The position numbers and the translations under genes are program-made. 64,000 bases of DNA from Parabacteroides sp. (lineage in GTDB: Bacteria; Bacteroidota; Bacteroidia; Bacteroidales; Tannerellaceae), in assembly GCA_019417325.1 (NCBI GenBank), contig DXVO01000023.1, forward strand, positions 62,001 to 126,000, written 5' to 3'. Shown piece by piece: positions 16,294 through 24,493 of the stretch (the first letter of the stretch is position 1; each line of letters begins with the position of its first letter). Under the pieces are notes generated by a model, which saw only the letters and a program-made list of their open reading frames with translations, was not told where the DNA came from and made no database searches.

Positions 16294-17829
16294 ATGTTAC
16301 GGAAGATTAGACTAATAGGTGCTGCAATTTGTTTCATATTCATCACTATATTGTTCCTCGATTTCACGGGGACACTGCACGCGTGGTTCGGCTGGCTGGC
16401 TAAAATCCAGTTCCTGCCGGCCGTGTTGGCATTGAATATAGGGGTAATATTATTTTTAATTATCCTTACGCTTTTGTTCGGGCGTATTTATTGTTCGGTT
16501 ATTTGTCCCTTAGGTGTATTTCAGGATGTAATCGCCTGGTTCGGTAAAAGAACCAAAAAGCGTAGAAAACTCCCTTATACTTATTCGCCGGCTGTATCCT
16601 GGTTACGTTATAGTGTATTGGCAGTATTTATTATTGCTTTAATTGCCGGAGCAGGTTCACTGGTCGCCTTGCTTGCTCCCTACAGTTCCTACGGACGTAT
16701 TGCAAATAACTTGTTCCAACCAGTCTGGATATGGGGGAATAATTTGTTGGCATATTTTGCCGGACGTGCCGGAAGTTATGCCTTTTATGAAACTGAAATA
16801 TGGATAAAAAGCCTGCCTACATTTATAATAGCTGGCGTTACTTTCATTCTTATTTTTATCCTTGCCTGGCGAGGCGGCAGGACTTACTGCAATACGATTT
16901 GTCCGGTTGGAACCGTGCTGGGATTTATCTCCCGTTATTCTTTGTTCCGCATCACAATAGATACTGAAAAATGTAATGGTTGCAGCCTTTGTGCCCGTAA
17001 CTGCAAAGCGGCATGTATCGACGCCAAGCAACATAAGGTAGACAACAGCCGTTGCGTCGCATGTATGGATTGCATCGGGAAATGCAAACAGGATGCTATC
17101 CGGTACATGCCGGTTTGGAAAGTAAATAAAACATCCGGTAAACCTGTTGAAGCAACAGGAACTACCGGTAATACAACCAACCTTTCCCGCCGTAGGGCTT
17201 TGTCTGCTACAGTATTGGTGGCAATGGCAAGTGCATTAAATGCACAAAACAGGAAAAAGGAAGAAGTAGTTATGAAAAAAGACGGCGGTCTGGAACCGAT
17301 AAAAGACCGTAAAGAATCACAAAGGCAAACCCCTATTGTTCCTCCCGGAGCATTGGGTATTAAAAACATGGCAAACCATTGTACTGCCTGCCAGCTCTGC
17401 ATATCGATATGTCCCAGTCAAATACTTCGCCCGTCTGCCGGTTTAATGACATTGATGCAACCTGAAATGTCTTACGAACGGGGATATTGCCGCCCGGAAT
17501 GTACCAAATGTTCCGAAGTCTGTCCGTCAGGAGCCATCCATCCGATAAGTAAAGCCGATAAATCAGCTACCCAAATCGGGCACGCCGTATGGATAAAAGA
17601 ATATTGTGTCCCGCTAACCGACGATGTCGATTGTAACAATTGCGAACGCCATTGCCCGACAAAAGCAATACAGATGGTACCGTCCGTACCGGAAGATACG
17701 TCTTCCCGGAAAGTTCCGGTCATCAATACGGAACGGTGTATCGGATGCGGAGCCTGCGAGAACCTTTGTCCTGCACGTCCGTTCAGTGCTATTTATGTAG
17801 AAGGGCACGAAAGACACCGGATTATCTGA
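16294..17829 (+). CDS. Polyferredoxin: NapH-like membrane domain fused to NapG-like ferredoxin domain
   Basis: A 511-residue integral membrane iron-sulfur protein. Residues 1-210 hold about five transmembrane helices with the paired motifs RIYCSVICPLG and RTYCNTICPVG that mark NapH/RdxA/CcoG proteins. Two ferredoxin motifs follow (CNGCSLCARNC, CVACMDCIGKC). Next comes LSRRRALSATVLVAMASALNAQ, with three Arg at 299-301, which looks like an internal Tat-type signal anchor. The C-terminus carries four more cluster motifs (CTACQLCISIC, CRPECTKCSEVC, CNNCERHC, CIGCGACENLC). Separate NapG proteins have this Tat-plus-four-cluster layout, so this reads as a NapH-NapG fusion carrying electrons across the membrane. 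First gene of a four-gene operon; electron source and acceptor are not known. Confidence 0.85.
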   Translation: MLRKIRLIGAAICFIFITILFLDFTGTLHAWFGWLAKIQFLPAVLALNIGVILFLIILTLLFGRIYCSVICPLGVFQDVIAWFGKRTKKRRKLPYTYSPAVSWLRYSVLAVFIIALIAGAGSLVALLAPYSSYGRIANNLFQPVWIWGNNLLAYFAGRAGSYAFYETEIWIKSLPTFIIAGVTFILIFILAWRGGRTYCNTICPVGTVLGFISRYSLFRITIDTEKCNGCSLCARNCKAACIDAKQHKVDNSRCVACMDCIGKCKQDAIRYMPVWKVNKTSGKPVEATGTTGNTTNLSRRRALSATVLVAMASALNAQNRKKEEVVMKKDGGLEPIKDRKESQRQTPIVPPGALGIKNMANHCTACQLCISICPSQILRPSAGLMTLMQPEMSYERGYCRPECTKCSEVCPSGAIHPISKADKSATQIGHAVWIKEYCVPLTDDVDCNNCERHCPTKAIQMVPSVPEDTSSRKVPVINTERCIGCGACENLCPARPFSAIYVEGHERHRII

Positions 17830-17889
17830 CAGGAAACTGTCTGCACGTACTCGTTTTAATTACAATGACTCCTATAAATAAACGTATAT

Positions 17890-19293
17890 ATGGAAGAGCA
17901 TAATAAACAGATAGACCGCCGTGATTTCCTGAAGATAGTAGGCATCACAGCCGCCACATCCACAGCCTCTCTTTACGGTTGCAGTCCGAAAGGGGGAAAC
18001 AATTCCGCAGGCAATCCTCCGGGTACTATTCCGACCGGTCAAATGACCTATCGCAGTTTCCCTAATCTGAAAGATAAGCAGGTTTCCCTGTTAGGATACG
18101 GCTGTATGCGCTGGCCTACCATCCCTACTCCCGACGGCAACGGCAACCTTATCGACCAAGATGCCGTAAACGAACTGGTAGACTATGCCATTGCCCACGG
18201 GGTAAACTATTTTGATACATCCCCGGCATATGTACAAGGCTGGTCTGAAACGGCTACAGGCATCGCATTGAAACGTCATCCCCGCGAGAAGTTCCTTATT
18301 GCTACCAAACTATCGAATTTTTCACCTGCTACATGGAGCCGGGAGGCATCACTACAGATGTACCGCAATTCATTCAAAGCATTGCAGGTCGATTACATCG
18401 ACTACCTGCTGTTGCACGGCATAGGAATGGGCAACGGTATGCCTGATTTTGAAGCGCGGTATATCAATAACGGCATACTCGACTTTCTTCTTGAAGAACG
18501 CAAAGCCGGTCGTATCCGCCACCTCGGATTTTCTTATCATGGAGACATCAAAGTATTCGACTATCTGCTCTCGCAACAGGACCGCTATAAATGGGATTTC
18601 GTACAGATTCAGCTCAATTACTTGGACTGGAAACATGCCAAAGAGATCAATCCCCGCAATACCAACGCCGAATATCTTTATGGTGAATTGGAGAAGCGCA
18701 ATATCCCTGCCATTATTATGGAACCGTTGCTGGGAGGAAGACTATCCAATGTACACGACCACATCGTGGCTCGTCTCAAGCAGCGCGAACCGGAACGTAG
18801 CGTAGCATCCTGGGCTTTCCGTTATGCAGGAACACATTCCAAAGTAATGACCGTGTTAAGTGGCATGACGTATATGGAACATTTACAAGACAACTTGCAC
18901 ACCTTCTCTCCATTGCAACCGCTCAATGAAGAAGAAATACAGTTCCTCTATGATACGGCTGACCTGATGATGCAATATCCTACCGTACCTTGCAACGATT
19001 GTAAATATTGTATGCCCTGCCCCTATGCTATCGATATTCCTGCCATCCTGATACACTATAATAAATGTGTAAATGAAGGCAACGTTCCAGAAAGTAGCCG
19101 TGACGAGAATTACAGGAAAGCACGGCAAGCCTTCCTTATCGGCTACGACCGGAGCGTTCCTAAACTAAGACAGGCAAACCATTGTATCGGCTGCAACCAA
19201 TGTTCGCCGCATTGTCCGCAGAGCATCGACATCCCTAAAGAGTTGCACCGCATCGACGAATTCGTGGAACAATTAAAACAGGGAACTTTGTAA
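17890..19293 (+). CDS. Tat-exported lipoprotein aldo/keto reductase with two Fe-S clusters
   Basis: A 467-residue protein. The N-terminus DRRDFLKIVGITAATS is a Tat signal (Arg10-Arg11) ending in SLYGC, so Cys31 is probably lipidated and the protein periplasmic or membrane-attached. An AKR barrel follows (LGYGCMRWPT, YFDTSPAYVQG with Asp and Tyr, IATKL with Lys, LLHGIG with His). The C-terminus adds two cluster motifs, CNDCKYCMPCPYAIDIP and CIGCNQCSPHCPQSIDIPKEL. Iron-sulfur AKRs take electrons from ferredoxins in place of NADPH, which fits the polyferredoxin 60 bp upstream. Its stop overlaps the next gene's start by one base at 19293, implying coupled translation. Substrate unknown. Confidence 0.87.
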   Translation: MEEHNKQIDRRDFLKIVGITAATSTASLYGCSPKGGNNSAGNPPGTIPTGQMTYRSFPNLKDKQVSLLGYGCMRWPTIPTPDGNGNLIDQDAVNELVDYAIAHGVNYFDTSPAYVQGWSETATGIALKRHPREKFLIATKLSNFSPATWSREASLQMYRNSFKALQVDYIDYLLLHGIGMGNGMPDFEARYINNGILDFLLEERKAGRIRHLGFSYHGDIKVFDYLLSQQDRYKWDFVQIQLNYLDWKHAKEINPRNTNAEYLYGELEKRNIPAIIMEPLLGGRLSNVHDHIVARLKQREPERSVASWAFRYAGTHSKVMTVLSGMTYMEHLQDNLHTFSPLQPLNEEEIQFLYDTADLMMQYPTVPCNDCKYCMPCPYAIDIPAILIHYNKCVNEGNVPESSRDENYRKARQAFLIGYDRSVPKLRQANHCIGCNQCSPHCPQSIDIPKELHRIDEFVEQLKQGTL

Positions 19294-19718
19294 TGGAAAC
19301 GATTATCGACCTGCTGCATACCGGAGAATATTCCTGTGTGATTATGAACCCGGCTGGGATTCATACCTTCACCCAACGCGGAGTTGCCGATTTATATGAT
19401 TTGTATCAAACAAATCCATCATTAATGAAAGGGGCTGCCATTGCCGACAAAGTAATAGGCAAAGCTGCTGCCGCACTAATGATACTCGGAGGAATAAAGA
19501 TGGTATATGCAGATGTAATTAGTACACCGGCACTCACATTGCTGCATAGTGCAAATATTGAAGTAACTTTCGGGAAAGAAGTTCCTTTCATCGAGAACCG
19601 GCAAAAAAATGGCAGGTGTCCTTTGGAATCGGCATGTTATACGCTCAATTCCGTAACAGAGATTTATCCGGAGATTCAAAAGTTCATAACAAAAATAAGA
19701 TCATGGAAACAACAATAA
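19293..19718 (+). CDS. DUF1893 domain protein
   Basis: A 141-residue soluble protein matching the DUF1893 family, whose known structure has a cytidine-deaminase-like fold without an assigned reaction. Visible features are the N-terminal sheet (YSCVIMNPAGIHTFTQRGVADLYDL), GAAIADKVIGKAAAALMILGG, in which DKVIGKAAA is the most typical family stretch, and a C-terminal RCPLESAC motif with two Cys that could bind a metal or be redox active. It overlaps both neighbours, starting in the stop region of the Fe-S reductase and ending 16 bp inside the membrane protein. It is therefore tightly tied to the redox operon, but its job there is not known. Confidence 0.8.
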   Translation: METIIDLLHTGEYSCVIMNPAGIHTFTQRGVADLYDLYQTNPSLMKGAAIADKVIGKAAAALMILGGIKMVYADVISTPALTLLHSANIEVTFGKEVPFIENRQKNGRCPLESACYTLNSVTEIYPEIQKFITKIRSWKQQ

Positions 19719-20212
19719 AACTTTACTCGTTGGATTACAACCATGCGAGAACATATCTGGCTGCCGGAGCCTTTATTTTAGGGAATATAGCATTACCTCA
19801 ACTTTTCCATCTGGTTCCGCAAGGGGGGATTACCTGGCTGCCGATCTATTTCTTCACGTTGATTAGCGCTTATAAATATGGCTGGAAAGTAGGTCTGTTG
19901 ACCGGCTTGCTTTCGCCCGTTATCAATTCTTTACTTTTCGGTATGCCTGCACCGGCAGTATTGCCCGCCATTCTGTTGAAGTCAGTACTGTTGGCTGCAG
20001 CTGCCGGATTTACGGCAAAACACTACCAACAGGTATCCATCCCGCTATTAGCACTGGTTGTTTTAGGTTATCAAGTTGCAGGAACTTTGGGAGAGTGGGT
20101 ATTAAATGGTAGTTTTTATGCTGCCTCCCAGGATTTCCGTATCGGTATTCCGGGAATGCTGGCACAAATATTCGGAGGGTATTTGTTTATCAAATATATC
20201 ATCCGGAAATAA
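19703..20212 (+). CDS. ECF-type S-component-like membrane protein
   Basis: I place the start at the ATG at 19703 (169 residues); an upstream in-frame start at 19616 would only read through the DUF1893 gene in another frame. About five to six hydrophobic helices and the pattern YFFTLISAYKYGWKVGLLTGLLSPVINSLLFGMPAPAVLPAILLKS resemble substrate-binding S components of energy-coupling factor transporters. No ATPase (EcfA) or EcfT gene is present in the window, so it would have to share a remote module or work alone. Overlaps the DUF1893 gene by 16 bp as the last gene of the operon. Ligand unknown. Confidence 0.7.
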   Translation: METTIKLYSLDYNHARTYLAAGAFILGNIALPQLFHLVPQGGITWLPIYFFTLISAYKYGWKVGLLTGLLSPVINSLLFGMPAPAVLPAILLKSVLLAAAAGFTAKHYQQVSIPLLALVVLGYQVAGTLGEWVLNGSFYAASQDFRIGIPGMLAQIFGGYLFIKYIIRK

Positions 20213-20246
20213 AGAAGAAAGTGGTACTTATGATATGGTATTTGTC

Positions 20247-20314
20247 TGATTTCAAAACATAGGTGTTTTGAAATCAAAGCATAGGTGTTTTGCGTTTAAA
20301 ACATATATGTTTTG
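20247..20314. repeat. Array of three 22-bp-period palindromic units
   Basis: The core CATAGGTGTTTTG starts at 20258 and 20280, with the variant CATATATGTTTTG at 20302, giving an exact 22-bp period. Each unit is palindromic around CAAAACATAnnTGTTTTG. The first is perfect: TGATTTCAAAACA (20247-20259), four loop bases, then its complement 20264-20276. The array lies between the end of the redox operon and its terminator. A second array with the same period but another core lies at 35899. Confidence 0.8.
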
Positions 20315-20318
20315 AAAT

Positions 20319-20351
20319 AAAGGGACGGTCCGATTGGAGGCTGTCCCTTTT
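20319..20351 (+). terminator. Terminator of the redox operon
   Basis: AAAGGGAC pairs with GTCCCTTTT across about 15 bases, followed by TGTTGTGTTTTTAT. Placed 107 bp after the last stop codon. Confidence 0.65.
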
Positions 20352-20455
20352 GTTGTGTTTTTATATACCTTACCCTCTATCCAAAACCTTTCGTTAATGG
20401 CCAAAACTTAGAAACGAATGCATTTCTCTAATAACATTACTCATTTTTTTAATTA

Positions 20456-20651
20456 AGTTCTGCGCAGACTGCGTTAAACTCAACAAATATATAAACTAAT
20501 TACAACATATTAACCGTTTAATCCTTTGATTTTTAAGGCTTATTATTTATATCGACACTGCCAAAAGCCGAAAATATATGATTCGTAACAGCTTTCACGA
20601 CACGATATTTTTTTAATTTATCCTAATATTTAACGCAGTCTGCGCAGAACT
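20456..20651. repeat. Candidate invertible segment with 23-bp perfect inverted repeats
   Basis: Arms at 20456-20478 and 20629-20651 are exact reverse complements (left arm begins AGTTCTGCGCAGACTGCG). They enclose 150 bp of AT-rich DNA containing a promoter element. Each arm includes the 10-bp palindrome TCTGCGCAGA. No target-site duplication flanks the arms, which argues against a MITE. The stretch 20213-20873 holds no other gene. It lies 222 bp upstream of the fimbrillin-like gene, as phase-variation switches do in Bacteroidales. Confidence 0.7.
20484..20491 (-). promoter_or_regulatory. -7 element inside the candidate inverton, pointing left
   Basis: Minus strand TATATTTG followed by T. It reads away from the surface gene at 20874. 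Inversion would place it at 20616-20623 facing that gene. I see no exact TAnnTTTG between 20652 and 20873. Confidence 0.5.
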
Positions 20652-20726
20652 CATTTAGCTCCTTTTTTAATAGAGCATACAATTAGCAGCTATCAGGAAT
20701 GAATCAGACAAATCGAAGAACCAGGT

Positions 20727-20805
20727 GCGCGGATGACCCGGATTAGACGGATTGGAACGGATAAGAGTAAATTAAAAATCCGCGTTTATCCGCGTCATCC
20801 GCGTC
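20727..20805. repeat. ATCCGCGT-rich imperfect inverted repeat
   Basis: Three direct copies of ATCCGCGT (20778, 20788, 20797) face diverged reverse-complement copies in GCGGATGACCCGGATTAGAC (from 20729) onwards, so the region can fold into a long imperfect hairpin. The composition is much more GC-rich than its surroundings. I recall similar CCGCGT-rich intergenic repeats from other Bacteroidales genomes, function unknown. Confidence 0.6.
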
Positions 20806-20873
20806 AAAAATGAAATCTGCGTCAATCTGCATACATGAATAGGGTAATAGCAAACAATTAATTATACATAAAT

Positions 20874-23800
20874 ATGAAAACAAAACTACAAGGTCTGTGC
20901 CCCTCAATCAGACAGCTTCCAGTACTCGCGGCAAGCGTATATCTGCTTGCTGCCGTGCTGTTTGTCTCCTGTACGTCGGAATCGGACAAGACAGACCGAA
21001 CATCTAAGGATGAAGCGGACAGTACAAACAGACGTGAGGTGCTTATTTCCTTTAAAAACAAGCTCACTTTAAAAACCACAAAAACAGAAACAAAAGCGGA
21101 TGTTCCCATTGCCACCGAAGCAGAGAACGAAATTGCCACCCTCGATGTCTATGTATTCGGGGCTAAAGCAGAAGGCGATGCCTATACCTTCCGCGAACGG
21201 TTTGCTTACCGGCAGGATGGTTCAACGCTACCGGCTGGGGCTAAAGAACTGAATCTTACACCAAGTGCTGATAATGCCGCTACTACCGCATTACTGGAAC
21301 TACAAAAAGGGTTGTTCGTGCGTCTTTACTGCATCGCCAACCAGACGGAATTAATGAATCCTGCCGGTAATGTGGTATTCGAACCGCTTACTTATGATAT
21401 GGAGACAGACGTTCTGAATGACGGCACTCCTTCCGAAGCGGACTTCTGCAAATTCCATACTCCACTATTAACCGATGCCTCCGAAACATTGGGGATACCC
21501 CTTCCGATGGCCGGTGCACAAACAACCCCTATCGATTTGACTGACTTTAGTTCTTCGGCTCGTGTACAGGCAGGCTTTAAGTTAAGCCGTATAATGGCAC
21601 GTTTCGATATAAGCAATAAAGAGACTGAATCCAAATTCCATCTGGAATCCATCTCAATGGGGAACGGACGGATAGGGACGACCTTCTTCCCTGTAAAGGT
21701 ATATGGTGCTGTTCCGGCCGCAGACGGGGAGTTAATTACTTACCCGGCATGCGCTTTTGAAGGGGAGAAAGCCAATGAAGGTTTGCAGGCATCCGCCTTC
21801 TATAGTTATCCCAGCCCGTTGGAAGATAAAGGCTACCTGATTCTGAACGGTACCTACCGGGTAAATAAAACAGAGGCGAAAGAAGTCTCCTATCAGATAC
21901 CGTTTATCCAGCAAACGGCTGACGGTGGGGAGGTTGCACTGGAAATAAACAATAACCACCGGTACACCATCGGTATCACAAAAGCGGACGAATACCATCT
22001 GGACTTTACGCTGGAGGTAACCGAATGGGACGAAGGCGGTAATCTGGATGAGTACAACCCGAATGTAGACGATGCAGGAGAAATAGCCATAACGATACCG
22101 GAAACATTCAAGGACGATACGTATTATGATAAAAATACCCGCACCGTAAGTATGTCCCTGAAAGAAAACAGCCGGTTTGATATGGATATCGAGAGCTCCG
22201 CTACATTTACGATACAAAAAACCTATGTGGGAGGACTTTCCGCACAGCAATACGACTGGTTGGAGATTTCCGGGCCGGAAGCATTGCTCGTATCGAAAGC
22301 AGCACTTACAAATTACAAGTACACCTTTTCGATAAAAGAGGGGTATGATAAACCCCGTTTTCCCCGTGCTGTCGTGCGTATAACAAATGTGGTGGATGCT
22401 ACGGAAAAAGTTCTGTTTGTAGAGGCTGTTGCATCCCCGCAGGTAGTGGAAGTGAAGCAGGATGCGGGCAACCGGAATACTTTCGATTTGGACTTACAGA
22501 CAGCGTCTCTCTACCGGGTAACCGGCAGTAAGGTTAAGATTAATATTTCCTGTCCCGACGGTTTGACTGTGACAAGCCTGCCAAACTGGCTGGAAGCTAA
22601 AGTTATAGAGAATAAGGTTCCGGTAGTAACCTATGAATTGTCCCTGAAAGAGGATTCGCGGGACGTGGAGGTGGATGGCGACGAAGGTGAGGTCGTATTC
22701 CAAAACTCCAAGGAAAACACCCTGACCACTGCTATTACCGTTAAGCTGCTGGATGCTTCAATTGTACCGGACTTTAGTGCATTAGGGGGGACGGGCAATA
22801 CTTACGACAGCCCTCATGATGCCGTTTTGGGAAATATCAATATGCCCCTTTCTTCCGGGAATAACTTCACCGTATCCTCTACCTCCCTCGACGGAGTAAA
22901 AATCAATATAAACTTCGGTACGGGTCCGGCATGGCTGACTCATAACGGTACTGCCGCAACAGTCTCTTCCAAGACAGGTACGATGCCCAATACCATCAAA
23001 TTCTCTTTGGCAACCGATAAAGCAGGAGATGGAAAAGCCGAACCGGCGATCATCACATTACAGAATGTGAGTGGCGGGGCAGACCATAAATTTACCGTTA
23101 CTCCCAGTTATCTGGTACCCCAACTGACAACTTCGGCATCTGCAACATTGAATGCGGCAGCAAACTACAACATCCCGTCCTTCACAATTGCAGGAAACTG
23201 CCCCGGCGGTACAACCGTAGAAGGGCCGGCATGGCTGACTTATTCTGCAAAAGAAACAACGGCTGATAATTTCTCCTATACCGTTAAGTTAGACCCCTCA
23301 CAAACAGACTTCCCAACTTCAGTACCGGCAAACCAGACAATCCAATTAAAAAATAAGGCAGACCCGGATAAATCGAAGCCCATAACGGTTAGTTTTAGTG
23401 AAGCCAATGCATGGCTGGCAACCGACCTGAGTGGATATAGTGAATATACATCGAGCGGCTACCGTGTGGGAACCGGTGGCAAAACAATGACGGTATCTTT
23501 TTACGGCATGTTTGCCGCCCCTACGGTATCGGCTTCTTATGATGGCACTTATTGTTCTTCCCTGAATGGAGGAAATACCTGGCTAAATAATTCCCAACTG
23601 CTACGGACAGAGATTGTTAATAACCGCCGTAAATATATTTACAACATTGTTGTGGCCGGTTCAAGCGGAACAGATAGGGAATACCAGCTTCATAAGGGCT
23701 CGGTTAGCATCAGGCATAATGGAACAACACTAAAGTCGTACACTATCTGGCGAGGAGCTTCTTATGTTGGTTACCCCATGGAGAGCGGCAGTGATTCTCC

Positions 23801-24410
23801 ATACTATACAGTAATAAGGAAAGGTTCGTATTATTGGGCACCCGTTAATTATGGAGCTACCCGTGTGGCACAGACCGGTGACGGGAAAAACATGAAAGAA
23901 GCCGGAATCGGAAATCTTTACCAATGGGGACGTGCCGATTATACAAATTATGGAGGTCCCACAAGTTCCGGCCCTATCGGTAATTCAAGGCCCAATAATC
24001 ATGTTTTTTATGCAGCACCCAATAATCCTTATAACTGGTATAATTCCCAAGATAATACTCTATGGAACGGTAATAACAAAGGTAAAAACGACCCCTGTCC
24101 TTCAGGATACCGTGTGCCTACTATAGATGAATTAAAATCTATCGGGAATGCTACAAGCTGGGATAGTAGTGGCGGTTTATACAAAGTGAATGCAGAAAAT
24201 GGTTACCCCCAGCTCATTCTGCCAGCTGCAGGATATCGGGGCTATAAGAATGGACAGTCCTCCTACCAGGGTGATTTCGGCTACTATTGGTCGTCATCGG
24301 TATCTTCCGGTAATACATTTGCCCATTACATAGTTTTCACCAGTGCAACGTTAAGTCAGACCGCTGACTCCAGAGCTATCGGATTTCCCGTGAGGTGTAT
24401 CAAAGAATAG
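20874..24410 (+). CDS. Large fimbrillin-like / BACON-like / FISUMP surface lipoprotein
   Basis: A 1178-residue exported protein. The signal ends in VLFVSC (Cys33, lipidation). Residues 50-390 resemble the fimbrillin family (REVLISFKNKL, EIATLDVYVFGAKAEG, later NNNHRYTIGITKADEYHLDFTLEVTEWDEG). The middle, about 390-920, is a run of beta-sandwich repeats with recurring P-x-W-L motifs (LPNWLEA, GPAWLTHN, GPAWLTYS), resembling BACON domains. The end, about 980-1178, is a FISUMP-type domain (YQWGRADY, CPSGYRVPTIDELKSI, YYWSSS, GFPVRCIKE). Likely a surface adhesin or fimbria tip component. It has no obvious promoter in this orientation, only the one inside the upstream inverted repeat, so its expression may be phase-variable. 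Confidence 0.82.
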   Translation: MKTKLQGLCPSIRQLPVLAASVYLLAAVLFVSCTSESDKTDRTSKDEADSTNRREVLISFKNKLTLKTTKTETKADVPIATEAENEIATLDVYVFGAKAEGDAYTFRERFAYRQDGSTLPAGAKELNLTPSADNAATTALLELQKGLFVRLYCIANQTELMNPAGNVVFEPLTYDMETDVLNDGTPSEADFCKFHTPLLTDASETLGIPLPMAGAQTTPIDLTDFSSSARVQAGFKLSRIMARFDISNKETESKFHLESISMGNGRIGTTFFPVKVYGAVPAADGELITYPACAFEGEKANEGLQASAFYSYPSPLEDKGYLILNGTYRVNKTEAKEVSYQIPFIQQTADGGEVALEINNNHRYTIGITKADEYHLDFTLEVTEWDEGGNLDEYNPNVDDAGEIAITIPETFKDDTYYDKNTRTVSMSLKENSRFDMDIESSATFTIQKTYVGGLSAQQYDWLEISGPEALLVSKAALTNYKYTFSIKEGYDKPRFPRAVVRITNVVDATEKVLFVEAVASPQVVEVKQDAGNRNTFDLDLQTASLYRVTGSKVKINISCPDGLTVTSLPNWLEAKVIENKVPVVTYELSLKEDSRDVEVDGDEGEVVFQNSKENTLTTAITVKLLDASIVPDFSALGGTGNTYDSPHDAVLGNINMPLSSGNNFTVSSTSLDGVKININFGTGPAWLTHNGTAATVSSKTGTMPNTIKFSLATDKAGDGKAEPAIITLQNVSGGADHKFTVTPSYLVPQLTTSASATLNAAANYNIPSFTIAGNCPGGTTVEGPAWLTYSAKETTADNFSYTVKLDPSQTDFPTSVPANQTIQLKNKADPDKSKPITVSFSEANAWLATDLSGYSEYTSSGYRVGTGGKTMTVSFYGMFAAPTVSASYDGTYCSSLNGGNTWLNNSQLLRTEIVNNRRKYIYNIVVAGSSGTDREYQLHKGSVSIRHNGTTLKSYTIWRGASYVGYPMESGSDSPYYTVIRKGSYYWAPVNYGATRVAQTGDGKNMKEAGIGNLYQWGRADYTNYGGPTSSGPIGNSRPNNHVFYAAPNNPYNWYNSQDNTLWNGNNKGKNDPCPSGYRVPTIDELKSIGNATSWDSSGGLYKVNAENGYPQLILPAAGYRGYKNGQSSYQGDFGYYWSSSVSSGNTFAHYIVFTSATLSQTADSRAIGFPVRCIKE

Positions 24411-24426
24411 GCAAGCGAAAGCAGAT

Positions 24427-24463
24427 CTCCAACAGCAGGGAAGATATTTCCTTACTGTTGGAG
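24427..24463. terminator. Hairpin between convergent surface gene and lutC
   Basis: CTCCAACAG (24427-24435) pairs perfectly with 24455-24463, with an inner GGAA/TTCC extension. There is no T run on the plus strand, so a terminator role is tentative. It sits 17 bp past the fimbrillin-like stop and 31 bp from the lutC stop. Confidence 0.45.
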
Positions 24464-24493
24464 CCATATTTCATCAGGATTTATCTGCTTATC

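Noticed and set aside
20247..20314. CRISPR array
   Set aside because: The period is only 22 bp with no room for unique spacers, three units only, and no cas genes.
20456..20651. MITE or small transposon bounded by terminal inverted repeats
   Set aside because: No target-site duplication at the ends, and the internal promoter pointing away from a surface gene fits an inverton better. Not fully excluded.
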